Of a stretch of DNA of 64,000 nucleotides, positions 15,451-26,887 are shown piece by piece (position 1 is the stretch's first letter; every line of letters begins with the position of its first letter). Below the pieces are notes generated by a model, which ran no database searches, was not told the DNA's origin, and saw only the letters and a program-made list of their open reading frames with translations. This stretch comes from Microbacterium ureisolvens (GTDB lineage Bacteria; Actinomycetota; Actinomycetes; Actinomycetales; Microbacteriaceae), in assembly GCF_019511645.1 (NCBI RefSeq), contig NZ_JAEUAX010000003.1, forward strand, positions 310,001 through 374,000, in the 5' to 3' direction. The position numbers and the translations under genes were made by a program.

Positions 15451-18400
15451 GTGTCGAACCTCGCCGTTCTGAGTCTCAAGAACCGCGCGCTCATCGCGCT
15501 CATCACGATCGTCGCCGCCATCTTCGGCGGCCTCGCCCTCACGAATCTCAAGCAGGAGCTCATCCCCTCGATCGAGTTCCCCGCGCTCATCGTCGTCTCG
15601 ACGTACCCGGGCGCGTCGCCCGAGGTCGTGAGCAACGACGTGTCGGTGCCGATCGAGACCGCCATCCAGGGCGTTCCCGGGCTCGAGTCGACGAGCGCGA
15701 CGAGCACCACCAACGCGTCGGTCGTGCAGGCGTCCTTCACCTACGGCACCGATCTCGCGACCGCCGAGCAGAAGATGACGCAGGCGATCAACCGCATCAA
15801 GTCCCAGCTTCCGGCCGAGGTCGAGCCGAACGTGATCTCAGCGAGCATCGACGACTTCCCCGTCATCCAGCTGGCCGTGACGGGCTACGACGACGAGGCG
15901 ACGATCCAGGCTCAGCTCGAGGCATCCGTCATCCCCGACCTCGAGGATGTCGCGGGCGTCAACGCCGCCCAGATCGTCGGCGGCGTGGGCCAGCGCGTCA
16001 CGATCACCCCCGACCAGGCCGAGCTCGCGGCGTCGGGTTACACGCAGCAGGCGATCCGCGACGCGCTCGACCAGAACGGCGTGCTGTTCCCCGGCGGGGA
16101 GATCACCGAGGGCGACGAGACGCTCACGGTGCAGACCGGCGCGAAGATCTCGTCGGTCGACGAGATCGCGGCGCTGCCGCTCGTGCCCTCCACCGCCGAT
16201 CAGTTCGTCGCGGGCCCGAAGACCATCGCCGACGTGGCGGCCGTGGCGGAAGAAGCCGACCCCGTCACGACGATCTCGCGCGTGAACGGCGAGCCCGCCC
16301 TCACGATCGCTGTCACGAAGCTGCCCGCCGCCAACACGGTCGACGTGTCGCGCGGCGTGCTCGCGGTGCTTCCCGACCTCGAGGACTCGCTCGACGGCGC
16401 CGAGTTCACGGTCGTGTTCGACCAGGCGCCGTACATCCAGGAGTCGATCGACACCCTCGCGAAGGAGGGCCTGCTGGGCCTCGTGTTCGCGGTGCTGGTG
16501 ATCTTCGTGTTCCTGCTGTCGGTGCGCTCGACGCTCGTGGCGGCGATCTCGATCCCGACGAGCATCCTCATCACCTTCATCGGCCTGCAGGCGTTCGGCT
16601 ATTCGCTCAACATCCTGACCCTCGGCGCGATCACGATCGCGATCGGGCGCGTGGTCGACGACTCCATCGTCGTCATCGAGAACATCAAGAGGCACTACGT
16701 CGGCGACGCCGACAAGGGCGACTCCATCCGCCGTGCGGTGCGAGAGGTGGCCTCGGCCATCACGGCGTCGACGATCGTGACCGTCGCGGTGTTCCTGCCG
16801 ATCGCGTTCGTCGGCGACGTCACGGGAGAGCTGTTCCGGCCGTTCGCGATGACGGTGACCATCGCCATGACCGCGTCGCTGTTCGTGGCGCTGACCATCG
16901 TGCCGGTGCTCGCGTACTGGTTCCTCAAGCCCGGCAAGCCGATCCTCGACGCCGAAGGCGTCGCGGTCGACCCGGAAGACCCGGCCGCGCCGCCGAGCCG
17001 GCTGCAGAAGACATACCTGCCGATCCTCCGCTGGACGCTCCGGCACTCGTGGATCACCCTCGGCCTCGCCGTGCTGGTGCTCGTCGGCACGATCGCCGCC
17101 GCGCCGTTCATGAAGACCAACTTCCTGGGCGACTCGGGCCAGAACACCTTCACGATGACGCAGGACATCGGCCCCGCGCCCTCGCTCGAGGCGGAGAGCG
17201 CCGCCGCGGAGCAGGTCGAGGAGGTGCTCCTCGGCATCGACGGCATCGAGACGGTGCAGGTGTCGATCGGCTCGAGCGGCTCCGCCCTGCGCGACGCCTT
17301 CTCAGGCGGCGGCAGCGGCATCACCTACTCGATCACCACCGACCCGGACGTCGACCAGGTCGCACTGCGGGAAGAGGTGCAGGCTGCGGTCGCCGACCTC
17401 GACGACGCCGGCGAGATCGCCGTCGCGTCGGGCGGCGGCGGCGGCTTCGGCTCCACCGACATCGCGATCGATGTCACCGCTCCCGACTCGTCGACCCTGC
17501 AGGATGCGACGGATGCGGTGATCTCGGCCGTCGAAGGAGCCGACGGCGTGGGCCAGGTGACGAGCAACCTGTCGGCCTCGCTGCCGTACATCGCCGTGAC
17601 GGTTGACCGCGACAAGGCCGCGGAGCTCGGCCTCTCGGAGGTCGCGGTCGGTGCGCTCGTGTCGAACACGATGCAGCCGCAGTCGATCGGCACGGTCGAG
17701 ATCGACGACACGGCGCTGACGGTGTACCTGGCGGCGTCCGAGACGCCCGCGTCGCTCGACGACCTGCGTCAGCTGCAGGTGCCCAGCGCCACCGGTCCGA
17801 TCGCTCTCGAAGAGGTCGCGACGGTCGAAGAGAGCGAGGGCCCGACCTCGATCACCACCGAGGGCGGCCAGCGCACGTCGACCGTCACGGTGACCCCGTC
17901 GACCGACGACCTGCAGACCGCGACGGCCTCGGTCACGACGGCGCTCGCCGACGCCGACCTGCCGTCGTCGGCCGACGCAACGCTCGGCGGCGTCGTGACG
18001 CAGCAGCAGGACGCGTTCTCGCAGCTCGGCCTGGCCCTCCTCGCCGCGATCCTGATCGTCTACATCGTGATGGTCGCGACCTTCAAGTCGCTGCGCCAGC
18101 CGCTGCTGCTGCTCGTTTCGGTGCCGTTCGCGGCGACCGGCGCGATCCTGCTGCAGATCATCACGGGCGTGCCGCTCGGCGTCGCCTCCCTCATCGGTGT
18201 GCTGATGCTCATCGGAATCGTGGTGACGAACGCGATCGTGCTCGTCGACCTCGTGAACCAGTACCGCGAGAGGGGTCTGACGGCGCACGACGCCACCGTG
18301 GCGGGTGGCTCGCGACGCCTCCGGCCGATCCTCATGACGGCGCTCGCGACGATCTTCGCGCTCACGCCGATGGCTCTCGGGATCACCGGCCAGGGCGGCT

Positions 18401-19371
18401 TCATCTCGCAGCCCCTCGCCATCGTCGTGATCGGCGGCCTCGTATCGTCGACCGTGCTGACGCTGCTCGTGCTGCCCACGCTGTACAACCTCGTCGAGGG
18501 TGCGAAGGAGCGTCGCGCCGAGCGCCGCCGACGCCGCGACGAAGGCGATGGCGGTGGCGGCCCGGCTCCTGAGGGCGATGGGCCTGACGGCGGCACGGAT
18601 GCTGCGGCGGCGGGGGCTCTCGTAGGCGCCGGCGTCGGTGCGGGCCTGAGTGCGGCTGGGACGGAGGCTTCGGGCGGGCTTGCCGGGTCGGGTGCCGCGG
18701 ACGGCGCCGGGGCTGCCGGCGCGGCTGGTGCGGCGGCGTTCGAGACCCGCCGGCAGCGGCGGCAGCGTGATGCAGGCGCGGCGGCTGCGGCCGAGACCGC
18801 GGAGGTCGTGGTCCCCGTGATCGAGGAGGGGCCTGACGTCGAGGTGTCGGACTCGACCCCTGCGCCCGCCGGGGCCGAGGTGGTGATGCAGTCGGCGGAT
18901 GAGCCGGCGGAGGCGGGGGAGCCTGTGGAGGCGGAGGAGCCTGCGGCGCAGGCGACGGCTGCGGAGCCCGCGGCGAGCGAACCCGAGGCTGGTCCGGAGC
19001 CGGACGCCGAGGTGTCGGACGCGGCGCCCGCCCCGGGAGACCCGGACGCCGCCGTCTCGCACCGGTCTGAGGGCGAGACCGAGGAGCCGGAGTCCACGCC
19101 GGCGCCGACCGATCACGCGGAGCACGTGGAGTCCGGGGCGGCGAGCGACGCCGAGCCGGCGGCCGACGTGGAGCTCGACCAGGCTGGTGAGCCGGACGTC
19201 GAGGGCAAGCCGGACGCCGCAGTCGCGGACGACTCCGATACCGACGTCGATGCGCAGCCCTCGGAGTCCGAGGATGCGCAGGAGTCCGCCGAGCAGCCGG
19301 CAGAGGACGCGAACGGTGACGGCGCCGAGAAGCCCGAGACCGGCGAGAATCGTGCGGACGACGGTCACTGA
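15451..19371 (+). CDS. RND-family efflux permease, HAE1/AcrB-like, with acidic tail
   Basis: 1306 residues. The first 1015 or so form a full RND permease: helix 1 (ALIALITIVAAIFGG), porter loops starting LIPSIEFPALIVVSTYPGASPE, GRVVDDSIVVIENIKRH in helix 4 with the paired proton-relay Asp, a second copy of the fold from about 530, and IGVLMLIGIVVTNAIVLVD in helix 10, where the AcrB Lys is replaced by Thr as in many Gram-positive homologues. Residues about 1020-1306 are a low-complexity Ala/Glu/Pro/Asp tail without Cys. No membrane-fusion partner is adjacent. GTG start without clear Shine-Dalgarno. Confidence 0.92.
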   Translation: MSNLAVLSLKNRALIALITIVAAIFGGLALTNLKQELIPSIEFPALIVVSTYPGASPEVVSNDVSVPIETAIQGVPGLESTSATSTTNASVVQASFTYGTDLATAEQKMTQAINRIKSQLPAEVEPNVISASIDDFPVIQLAVTGYDDEATIQAQLEASVIPDLEDVAGVNAAQIVGGVGQRVTITPDQAELAASGYTQQAIRDALDQNGVLFPGGEITEGDETLTVQTGAKISSVDEIAALPLVPSTADQFVAGPKTIADVAAVAEEADPVTTISRVNGEPALTIAVTKLPAANTVDVSRGVLAVLPDLEDSLDGAEFTVVFDQAPYIQESIDTLAKEGLLGLVFAVLVIFVFLLSVRSTLVAAISIPTSILITFIGLQAFGYSLNILTLGAITIAIGRVVDDSIVVIENIKRHYVGDADKGDSIRRAVREVASAITASTIVTVAVFLPIAFVGDVTGELFRPFAMTVTIAMTASLFVALTIVPVLAYWFLKPGKPILDAEGVAVDPEDPAAPPSRLQKTYLPILRWTLRHSWITLGLAVLVLVGTIAAAPFMKTNFLGDSGQNTFTMTQDIGPAPSLEAESAAAEQVEEVLLGIDGIETVQVSIGSSGSALRDAFSGGGSGITYSITTDPDVDQVALREEVQAAVADLDDAGEIAVASGGGGGFGSTDIAIDVTAPDSSTLQDATDAVISAVEGADGVGQVTSNLSASLPYIAVTVDRDKAAELGLSEVAVGALVSNTMQPQSIGTVEIDDTALTVYLAASETPASLDDLRQLQVPSATGPIALEEVATVEESEGPTSITTEGGQRTSTVTVTPSTDDLQTATASVTTALADADLPSSADATLGGVVTQQQDAFSQLGLALLAAILIVYIVMVATFKSLRQPLLLLVSVPFAATGAILLQIITGVPLGVASLIGVLMLIGIVVTNAIVLVDLVNQYRERGLTAHDATVAGGSRRLRPILMTALATIFALTPMALGITGQGGFISQPLAIVVIGGLVSSTVLTLLVLPTLYNLVEGAKERRAERRRRRDEGDGGGGPAPEGDGPDGGTDAAAAGALVGAGVGAGLSAAGTEASGGLAGSGAADGAGAAGAAGAAAFETRRQRRQRDAGAAAAAETAEVVVPVIEEGPDVEVSDSTPAPAGAEVVMQSADEPAEAGEPVEAEEPAAQATAAEPAASEPEAGPEPDAEVSDAAPAPGDPDAAVSHRSEGETEEPESTPAPTDHAEHVESGAASDAEPAADVELDQAGEPDVEGKPDAAVADDSDTDVDAQPSESEDAQESAEQPAEDANGDGAEKPETGENRADDGH

Positions 19372-19419
19372 GGCATCTCACGCGTCGCAGCGCGATCGAC
19401 GCCGCGACCAACCCGTGCC

Positions 19420-19438
19420 GCCGCGCGAATAGCGCGGC
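19420..19438 (+). terminator. possible hairpin after the RND gene
   Basis: GCCGCGC and GCGCGGC pair around a 5-base loop GAATA, 48 bases after the RND stop. Short and without T-tract, so weak. The rest of the 205-base gap to the next gene shows nothing else I can support. Confidence 0.4.
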
Positions 19439-19576
19439 CGCAGGGGGGTCACCGCGTCGATGACCGCTGTCCTCGCGACCGTCGTGTCTGTCGGCGCCGG
19501 CAGCACCATCGAGAGTCGGCACCCGCGCCGGATGCGCCGACGGACCGGCTGACGCGCGGGCGACCCGGGGACGTCG

Positions 19577-20629
19577 TCACGCCGCCGGCGCCAGATCTTG
19601 GCGCAGTTGCGCTGCCGCAGCAGTCCCAGGCTCCGGGAGAACGGTGATGCGCTCGTTCCATCGCTGTCGCGTCTGCATGGCCCAGAAGACGGCGAAGAGG
19701 GTCAGCCCGACCGCCTCGCCGAACAACACCTCCGGGAAGCCGGGGATCGCGTCTTCGATGCCGAACTGCGCCAGAACGGCCAGCCCGACAAGGAAGAGGA
19801 TGTCGGCAGCCATCGCCACCGCCAGGATCTTGTACCAGAGCTTCTGAGTCTCACTCGCCGGGGTCCGGTCCTCCGGGTCGTTGTCGCGGATCCCGCGGAT
19901 CCAGACCACGGTGGCGAAGGCGGCAAAGAACAGGAACGTGACGATGTAGTGGATGCTGAAGCTCCACGGGCCGATTCGGAAGTAGGGGAACGCGGCGTTC
20001 GACACGAAGGTGAAGAAGAAGAGGGCGACGGCGGTGACCGCGGCGGTCACGGGGACAAGGAGTGCGAACCGCTTCCGCTTCTCCTTGCGCTGGACGATCA
20101 GCATCACCACGACGATCACCACGAGGGTGATGATGTAGGTGAGGACCGCGTTCTGCACCTCGGGGAAGGCGGCCTTCGGCAGGCAGCTCTGCTCCTCGCC
20201 CTCGCACGTGAACGTGGTCAGACCCTGTTCAGTGGCCTTCACGTCGGTGGGCACGATAGCGATGAGCGGTCCGAAGATCGCGGCGAAGTCGAGAAGCGTC
20301 GACGGGCTGGGGAGTCTGAGGGTCCGCTTTCCCAGCGGGATCTTCGCCGCACCTCCCCGGCCGTTCAGCGCGAGCATCGCGAGGGATGCCGCGATGAGGA
20401 CGCCGACGAACACATTGCGCGCCGGGGTCCAGTAGTAGTAGCTGATCGACCCCTTCACGGATCCGCCGGCCACCGAGGCGATGATCACCCCGATGAAGAG
20501 GGCTGCGACGGCGAAGACGAACGACAGCCGCAGATAGCGGTGGGTCTTCAGCGCCGCGGTGATGAAGTCGGGCTGTTCATCCTGGGCTTGCTGCTGCGGG
20601 ACGATCTTCCCATTCGTCGTGTCGGTCAT
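19577..20629 (-). CDS. polytopic membrane protein of unknown function
   Basis: 350 residues with about eight membrane helices. The N-terminal 25 residues are polar; the first helix (LSFVFAVAALFIGVIIASVAG) is followed by SYYYWTPARNVFVGVLIA, a Tyr-rich signature I cannot assign. A loop at about 120-150 contains two Cys (FTCEGEEQSCLPK) likely paired outside the cell. GGGAG six bases before the ATG at 20629 supports this start over in-frame ATG/GTG codons further upstream. Stands alone between the RND gene and the sugar-transport operon. Confidence 0.75.
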   Translation of the reverse strand: MTDTTNGKIVPQQQAQDEQPDFITAALKTHRYLRLSFVFAVAALFIGVIIASVAGGSVKGSISYYYWTPARNVFVGVLIAASLAMLALNGRGGAAKIPLGKRTLRLPSPSTLLDFAAIFGPLIAIVPTDVKATEQGLTTFTCEGEEQSCLPKAAFPEVQNAVLTYIITLVVIVVVMLIVQRKEKRKRFALLVPVTAAVTAVALFFFTFVSNAAFPYFRIGPWSFSIHYIVTFLFFAAFATVVWIRGIRDNDPEDRTPASETQKLWYKILAVAMAADILFLVGLAVLAQFGIEDAIPGFPEVLFGEAVGLTLFAVFWAMQTRQRWNERITVLPEPGTAAAAQLRQDLAPAA

Positions 20630-20795
20630 CACTGCTCCCATGCAGAGAAAATGACTCGCCGCGACGCGTTGTGAGCCTGGTTGCCGCTGTCGCGACTTGC
20701 GCTCGCCCCCAGCGGAGCGCCTGCGCGTCATCGTACCGCTGCCGATATTGCGACGGGAACAGGGTCCTGTCTCGGTCCGCAAGTGCGGACACGCG

Positions 20796-20833
20796 CTTCG
20801 GCCCGGTGCGCCGTGAGACGCACCGGGCCGAAG
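20796..20833 (-). terminator. terminator of the sugar ABC operon
   Basis: A perfect 15-base stem (20796-20810 with 20819-20833, left arm CTTCGGCCCGGTGCG) and an 8-base loop, ten bases past the mmsB stop on the minus strand. Confidence 0.85.
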
Positions 20834-20842
20834 TGTGGTGGA

Positions 20843-22075
20843 TCAGACGCCGGAGCGGCGCTTGTTGTAGACGTCGAACGCAACCGCCAGGAGGAGCACG
20901 AGACCCTTCACGGCCTGCTGCCACTCGATGCCGATGCCCATGATCGACATGCCGTTGTTCAGCACGCCGATGATCAGACCACCGATGATGGCGCCGCCGA
21001 TCGTGCCGACGCCGCCCTGGACGGCGGCGCCGCCGATGAACGCGGCCGAGATCGCCTCGAGCTCGAACCCGTCACCCGCCTTGGGACCGGCGAGGTTCAG
21101 GCGGGCCGTGAAGATGAGGCCGGCGAGCGCGGCGAGGAAGCCCATGTTGACGAACAGCCAGAAGTCGACGCGGCGCGTCTTGATGCCCGAGAGCTCGGCG
21201 GCGTGGCGGTTGCCGCCGATCGCGTAGATGTGGCGACCGAACACAGTGCGGTTCATGACCACTCCGTACACGAGGATCAGGACCGCGAGGATGATCAGCG
21301 TGACCGGGATGCCCTTGTACGACGCGAGCGCCCACGTGAACCAGCCGATGACCGCCGAGACGAGCACGAGCTTGATGACGAACCAGGTGAGCGGCTCGAC
21401 CTCCTGGCCGTACTTCTGGCGGCCGGCGCGAGTGCGCACCTGCTGGACGATGAGCGCGACGATCGCGACCGCGCCGATGAGGAGCGTGAAGACATCGGGG
21501 TCGCTCTCGCCGAAGATGCTGGTGAGGAAGCCGTTTCCGAGCGCGCGGTACTCCGTCGGGAACGAGCCGATGTTCTGGTTGCCGAGCACCACGAGGGCGA
21601 GACCGCGGAAGATGAGCATGCCCGCGAGCGTGACGATGAACGCCGGGATGCCCGCGAAGGCGACCCAGAAGCCCTGCCACGCACCGACGAGCGCGCCGAT
21701 CGCGAGTGACAGGAGCACCGAAAGCCACCACGGCAGGCCCCACTGCACGGCGAAGACACCCGAGCAGGCGCCGACGAACGCGGCGACCGAGCCCACCGAC
21801 AGGTCGATGTGGCCCGCGATGATGACCATCACCATGCCGATCGCCAGGACGAGGATGTACCCGTTCTGGACGACCAGGTTGGAGATGTTCTGCGGTCGCA
21901 GGATGATGCCGTTGGTGAGGATCGCGAACAGCGCCACCACGGCGATGAGCGCGATGAAGATGCCGTTCTTGCCGAGGTCGCTGAGGACGTGGCTGAGCCA
22001 GCTCGTGAACTTGTTCTCGGGCGGGTTGATGTTCGATCCGACGGCGGTGCCGGAGTTGGTCATGGTGTCTGACAT
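20843..22075 (-). CDS. mmsB: multiple-monosaccharide ABC transporter permease
   Basis: 410 residues with about ten membrane helices. IILRPQNISNLVVQNGYILVLAIGMVMVIIAGHIDLSVGS is the signature of the RbsC/XylH/MmsB permease class, and GFELEAISAAFIGGAAVQGGVGTIGGA near the end is the conserved coupling region. The long loop after helix 6 (RTRAGRQKYGQEVEPL) is typical of MmsB rather than RbsC. Last gene of the operon, 23 bases after mmsA; an AGGAG precedes the ATG. Imports pentoses or hexoses with ChvE and MmsA. Confidence 0.92.
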   Translation of the reverse strand: MSDTMTNSGTAVGSNINPPENKFTSWLSHVLSDLGKNGIFIALIAVVALFAILTNGIILRPQNISNLVVQNGYILVLAIGMVMVIIAGHIDLSVGSVAAFVGACSGVFAVQWGLPWWLSVLLSLAIGALVGAWQGFWVAFAGIPAFIVTLAGMLIFRGLALVVLGNQNIGSFPTEYRALGNGFLTSIFGESDPDVFTLLIGAVAIVALIVQQVRTRAGRQKYGQEVEPLTWFVIKLVLVSAVIGWFTWALASYKGIPVTLIILAVLILVYGVVMNRTVFGRHIYAIGGNRHAAELSGIKTRRVDFWLFVNMGFLAALAGLIFTARLNLAGPKAGDGFELEAISAAFIGGAAVQGGVGTIGGAIIGGLIIGVLNNGMSIMGIGIEWQQAVKGLVLLLAVAFDVYNKRRSGV

Positions 22076-22098
22076 GTCTGCGTCTCCTGCTGGGCCGC

Positions 22099-23625
<1,527 letters not shown>

Positions 23626-23669
23626 GTTCGCCGACTTCCTCGTAGGGCTGACAGGGAGGGTGGTGGTGT

Positions 23670-23704
23670 CGGCGGCGGCGGGGTGCGTTTCCCCGCCGCC
23701 GCCG
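23670..23704 (-). promoter_or_regulatory. intercistronic hairpin between chvE and mmsA
   Basis: CGGCGGCGGCGGGG and its exact complement pair over 14 bases around a 7-base loop. In the direction of transcription it follows the chvE stop and precedes mmsA. Such hairpins commonly stabilise or partly terminate after the binding-protein gene so that binding protein is made in excess; that role is inferred. Confidence 0.7.
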
Positions 23705-23732
23705 AGTTTCGGTGCGGACCGGTGGCCCCGGC

Positions 23733-24848
23733 TCAGAGGCCGAGGTCCTCCTCGGTCCAGTAGCCGGTGTCGACGAGCGCCTCTTCGACGTTGTCCTTGA
23801 TGACCGGAACCGGCGCGAGCAGGTACGACGGGACGACCTTCACGTCGTTGTCGTAGGTCTCCGTGTCGTTGACCTCGGGCTCCTCGTCGTTGAGCAGGGC
23901 GACGGCCATGCCGGCCGCGACCTTGGCGAGCTCACGGGTGTCCTTGAAGATCGTGGCGTACTGCTCGCCCGACAGGATCGCCTTGACCGAGTCGACCTCG
24001 GCGTCCTGACCCGAGATGATCGGCCAGTCCTCACCGACCGAGTAGCCGGCATCGGTGAGGGCCGAGATGATGCCGCGCGAGATGCCGTCGTAGGGCGAGA
24101 GGACGGCGTCCACCTCGGTGCCATCCGAGTAGTTCGCCGTGAGGATGTCCTCCATGCGGCTCTGCGCGGTCTCGCCGTCCCAGCGAAGCGTGGCGACCTG
24201 CTCGATGTCGGTCTGACCCGACTTCACGACGAGCGTGCCTTCATCGATGTAGGGCTGCAGGACGTCCATCGCACCGTCGAAGAAGAAGAACGCGTTGTTG
24301 TCGTCGAGCGAGCCGGCGAACAGCTCGATGTTGAACGGGCCCGCGGGCGCCCCGTCGGTCGGATTGCCCTCGAGGTCGGTCAGGCCGAGGCCGTTGAGGA
24401 CGGTCCACGCCTGCTGCTGGCCGACGAGGAAGTTGTCGAACGTCGCGTAGTAGTCGACGTTCTCCGTGCCCTTGATGAGGCGGTCGTAGGCGATGACCGG
24501 GATGTCGGCATCTGCGGCGGTCTGGAGCACCTCCGAGAGGGTGGTGCCGTCGATCGAGGCGACGATCAGCGCCTCGGCGCCCTTGGTGATCATGTTCTCG
24601 ATCTGCGAGACCTGCGTGGGGATGTCGTCCTCTGCGTACTGCAGGTCGACGCTGTAACCCTCGTCCTCGAGCGCCGCCTTGACGGCGTTGCCGTCGGCGA
24701 TCCAGCGCTCAGAGCTCTTGGTGGGCATTGCGACACCGATCAGGCCGCTGTCGCCGCCGCCGTCGCCGGCGGCGCCGCCGCCCGCGCAGCCCGACAGGAG
24801 GAGCGCGCCTGCCGCGACCGCGGCGAACACAAACTTCTTCGCTTTCAC
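23733..24848 (-). CDS. chvE: multiple-monosaccharide-binding lipoprotein
   Basis: 371 residues. Lipoprotein signal [18 protein letters not shown], then a periplasmic-binding-protein type 1 fold: [92 protein letters not shown]. This layout matches ChvE of the MmsAB system. I place the start at the GTG at 24848 because AAAGGA lies six bases before it and the signal peptide begins there; the ATG at 24863 would put that Shine-Dalgarno inside the gene. Confidence 0.94.
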   Translation of the reverse strand: MKAKKFVFAAVAAGALLLSGCAGGGAAGDGGGDSGLIGVAMPTKSSERWIADGNAVKAALEDEGYSVDLQYAEDDIPTQVSQIENMITKGAEALIVASIDGTTLSEVLQTAADADIPVIAYDRLIKGTENVDYYATFDNFLVGQQQAWTVLNGLGLTDLEGNPTDGAPAGPFNIELFAGSLDDNNAFFFFDGAMDVLQPYIDEGTLVVKSGQTDIEQVATLRWDGETAQSRMEDILTANYSDGTEVDAVLSPYDGISRGIISALTDAGYSVGEDWPIISGQDAEVDSVKAILSGEQYATIFKDTRELAKVAAGMAVALLNDEEPEVNDTETYDNDVKVVPSYLLAPVPVIKDNVEEALVDTGYWTEEDLGL

Positions 24849-24859
24849 TGTGATTCCTT

Positions 24860-25669
24860 TCATCGTGACGTTGACGTCTTCGTCTTGGAGCGTTCTTCAG
24901 TTGTGGACCGGGAGGTGTGGGAGTGAGTGGCCGGAGCGCCCCGATCCGCGGGTTCGGGCGTCGGCGCGCGATGCGACTCGTAGAGCCTTTCGATCTGGTC
25001 CTGCGGCAGTGCGAGGACGGCGCCGTGGTCACGAGCGAGGTGGACGATCCGGGCGACCTCTTCGGTGAACGAGGCGACTCTCGCCGCATCGTCGACGTTG
25101 GAGCCCACGGCGATGGCGCCGCGTGCGGGAAGGATCGCGACCGGCGCCCGTCCACCGAGTAGCGCGTCGGTCAGCGCCCTGCCGGCGTCTTCGTCCGAGC
25201 CCGCCTCGGGCACGAGCGGCACGGGGCCGCCGAACTCCTCGGCGATCGTCGCGAGGGCACACGGGATCGACTCACCTCGGGCTGCCCAGGCCGATGTGTA
25301 CGGAGCAGCACTCGAGACGATCCCGCCGATGGCCGACGAGAACGCGTACACGTGGCCGTGCAGACGGGCCTGGCCGTGCGGCCGGCCCTTGCTGCCCGGC
25401 GTCCCCGCGATCACCGCCCCGTCGAGGTCGCACAGGACGAGGTTTTCCGGGGCCACGTCCTGCACGCGGATCCCCGCGGGAGTGACGACGAACAGGTCGG
25501 CTCCGGGGATACGACCGGAGACGGCGCCGCCGGCGGCGTGGATGGCGCCGGCGCTGACGAGCTCAGCGTGGGCGGCGGCCACATCAGAGCGCGTGCGGGC
25601 GATCGCCACCTCGGTGCGCACTCCGCTCACGTATCTCTCGCGGAGCTCGGCGTCCCTGCCGTGCGTCAC
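24860..25669 (-). CDS. degenerate class II aldolase/adducin family protein
   Basis: About 269 residues; first gene of the sugar operon, 11 bases before chvE. The fold is recognisable: [47 protein letters not shown], and a C-terminal helix region ending [16 protein letters not shown]. The usual zinc pair HTH is replaced by SSA ([13 protein letters not shown]), so normal class II aldolase or epimerase chemistry is doubtful. GTG at 25669 has GAGGGAG upstream and is preferred to the GTG at 25726, which lies inside the operator. It may instead bind or sense a sugar phosphate. Confidence 0.75.
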   Translation of the reverse strand: MTHGRDAELRERYVSGVRTEVAIARTRSDVAAAHAELVSAGAIHAAGGAVSGRIPGADLFVVTPAGIRVQDVAPENLVLCDLDGAVIAGTPGSKGRPHGQARLHGHVYAFSSAIGGIVSSAAPYTSAWAARGESIPCALATIAEEFGGPVPLVPEAGSDEDAGRALTDALLGGRAPVAILPARGAIAVGSNVDDAARVASFTEEVARIVHLARDHGAVLALPQDQIERLYESHRAPTPEPADRGAPATHSHTSRSTTEERSKTKTSTSR

Positions 25670-25713
25670 GTCGTCTCCCTCGTTGGAATGAACCTCTCGC
25701 GGTGTGATCGGCG

Positions 25714-25765
25714 TGTGACCGTTCACATCGAAGAACTATAGCCATCACCGCGATCGAAATGTCAA
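25714..25765 (-). promoter_or_regulatory. operon promoter with LacI-type operator
   Basis: On the minus strand, -35 TTGACA (25765-25760), 19 bases, then -10 TATAGT (25740-25735). The palindrome TGTGAACGGTCACA (25727-25714) covers the expected transcription start. A site differing in one base lies in front of lacI (26833-26846). Repression of the aldolase-chvE-mmsA-mmsB operon by the neighbouring LacI protein is the natural reading. Confidence 0.85.
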
Positions 25766-25800
25766 TCGGGAATTGTCTCGGGTTCGTAACGGCGGGATCG

Positions 25801-26814
25801 TCACGCGGCGGGCGCGGTCGATCCGCGCACGATCAGCTCGGGTGCGATCGTCGACGGGCTCGGCGACTCGAGCCCGTCGGCGGGCCCGAGCAGCAGCTCG
25901 ACGCAGCGACGGCCGAGCTCGGCGAAGTCCTGCCGCACCGTGGTCAGCGGCGGCCAGAAATGCGCCGCCTCGGGGATGTCGTCGAACCCGATGACGCTGA
26001 GGTCCCTCGGTACGTCCAGGCCCTCGTCGCGGGCGGCATGGATGAAGCCCAGAGCCATCTGGTCGTTCGACGAGAAGACGGCCGTGAAGTCCCGCACCCG
26101 CAGCAGCTCACGGCCGGCGTAGTAGCCGAAGTCCGCCGTCCAGTCTCCGAGGATCGGAGCCGTCGTCGGTACGTCGCTGGCACCCAGCTCCTCGAGGAAT
26201 CCGCGCATCCGAGCCTCGGCCTCGATCCAGTCCTGCGGCCCAGCGAGATGGTAGATGCCACGATGTCCAAGGCTGATCAGGTGTTTCGTCGCCATCCGTG
26301 CACCGGCGACCTGGTCCACCGAGAGCATGTGATCGACGTCCAGGTCGGTGGACTGGAGCGTGACGTACGGGATGTCGAGCGCCTGCGCAGCGAGGGCGCG
26401 GACCACCCGCACCTGCGGTGCGATGACGACCAGGCCTTCGATCGACTGCGCTCGCAGGTGCGCGAGACCTTCCGGGATGGAACCCGGGTCGGACGCGTCG
26501 ATGTTCGCCGTGCTCACCCAGTAGCCGCGCAGCCGGGCGGCTGCCTCGATCGCGGCGATGCTCGACGCGGGCCCGTACATCGAACTCGACGCCGCGAGGA
26601 TCCCGATCGTCTGGGATCTGCTCGTCACCAGGGCCCGAGCCGCCTGGTTCGGCCGGTAGTTGAGCTCGGCCATCACCTGGTTGACGCGATCCCGCGTCTC
26701 AGGGCGCACACTGGGATGATCGTTGAGCACGCGGGACACGGTCTGGTACGACACGTTGGCCAGGCGCGCGACATCCCGGATGCTCGGCCGGCGGCCGTTG
26801 GCGTCGTCGCTCAT
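25801..26814 (-). CDS. LacI family transcriptional regulator
   Basis: 337 residues. N-terminal helix-turn-helix and hinge: SIRDVARLANVSYQTVSRVLNDHPSVRPETRDRV, LNYRPNQAARALVTSRSQTIGI. The rest is a sugar-binding periplasmic-like domain (GLVVIAPQVRVVRAL, HLISLGHRGIYHLAGPQDW, VFSSNDQMALGFIHAARDEGLDVPRDLSVIGFDDIPEAAHFWPPLTTVRQD). It sits immediately upstream of the sugar operon on the same strand and shares operators with it, so it most likely represses both until a sugar or sugar phosphate binds. ATG start. Confidence 0.93.
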   Translation of the reverse strand: MSDDANGRRPSIRDVARLANVSYQTVSRVLNDHPSVRPETRDRVNQVMAELNYRPNQAARALVTSRSQTIGILAASSSMYGPASSIAAIEAAARLRGYWVSTANIDASDPGSIPEGLAHLRAQSIEGLVVIAPQVRVVRALAAQALDIPYVTLQSTDLDVDHMLSVDQVAGARMATKHLISLGHRGIYHLAGPQDWIEAEARMRGFLEELGASDVPTTAPILGDWTADFGYYAGRELLRVRDFTAVFSSNDQMALGFIHAARDEGLDVPRDLSVIGFDDIPEAAHFWPPLTTVRQDFAELGRRCVELLLGPADGLESPSPSTIAPELIVRGSTAPAA

Positions 26815-26832
26815 CTCAGTTCCGTCGAAGTA

Positions 26833-26846
26833 TGTGTACGGTCACA
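26833..26846. promoter_or_regulatory. LacI-type operator upstream of lacI
   Basis: TGTGTACGGTCACA matches the operon operator TGTGAACGGTCACA in 13 of 14 bases. It ends 19 bases before the lacI start, over the likely -10 region, which fits autoregulation. Confidence 0.75.
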
Positions 26847-26887
26847 AACAGACTGGCACAAAAGTAGGTCAGGCGCCCAGAATGGGG

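Noticed and set aside
19372..19576. small gene or RNA after the RND exporter
   Set aside because: Only a 30-codon Arg-rich frame and a 7-base hairpin; nothing supportable beyond a weak terminator.
24861..24863. ATG overlapping the aldolase stop as chvE start
   Set aside because: The Shine-Dalgarno AAAGGA lies inside the first codons from that ATG; the GTG at 24848 fits the signal peptide and spacing better.
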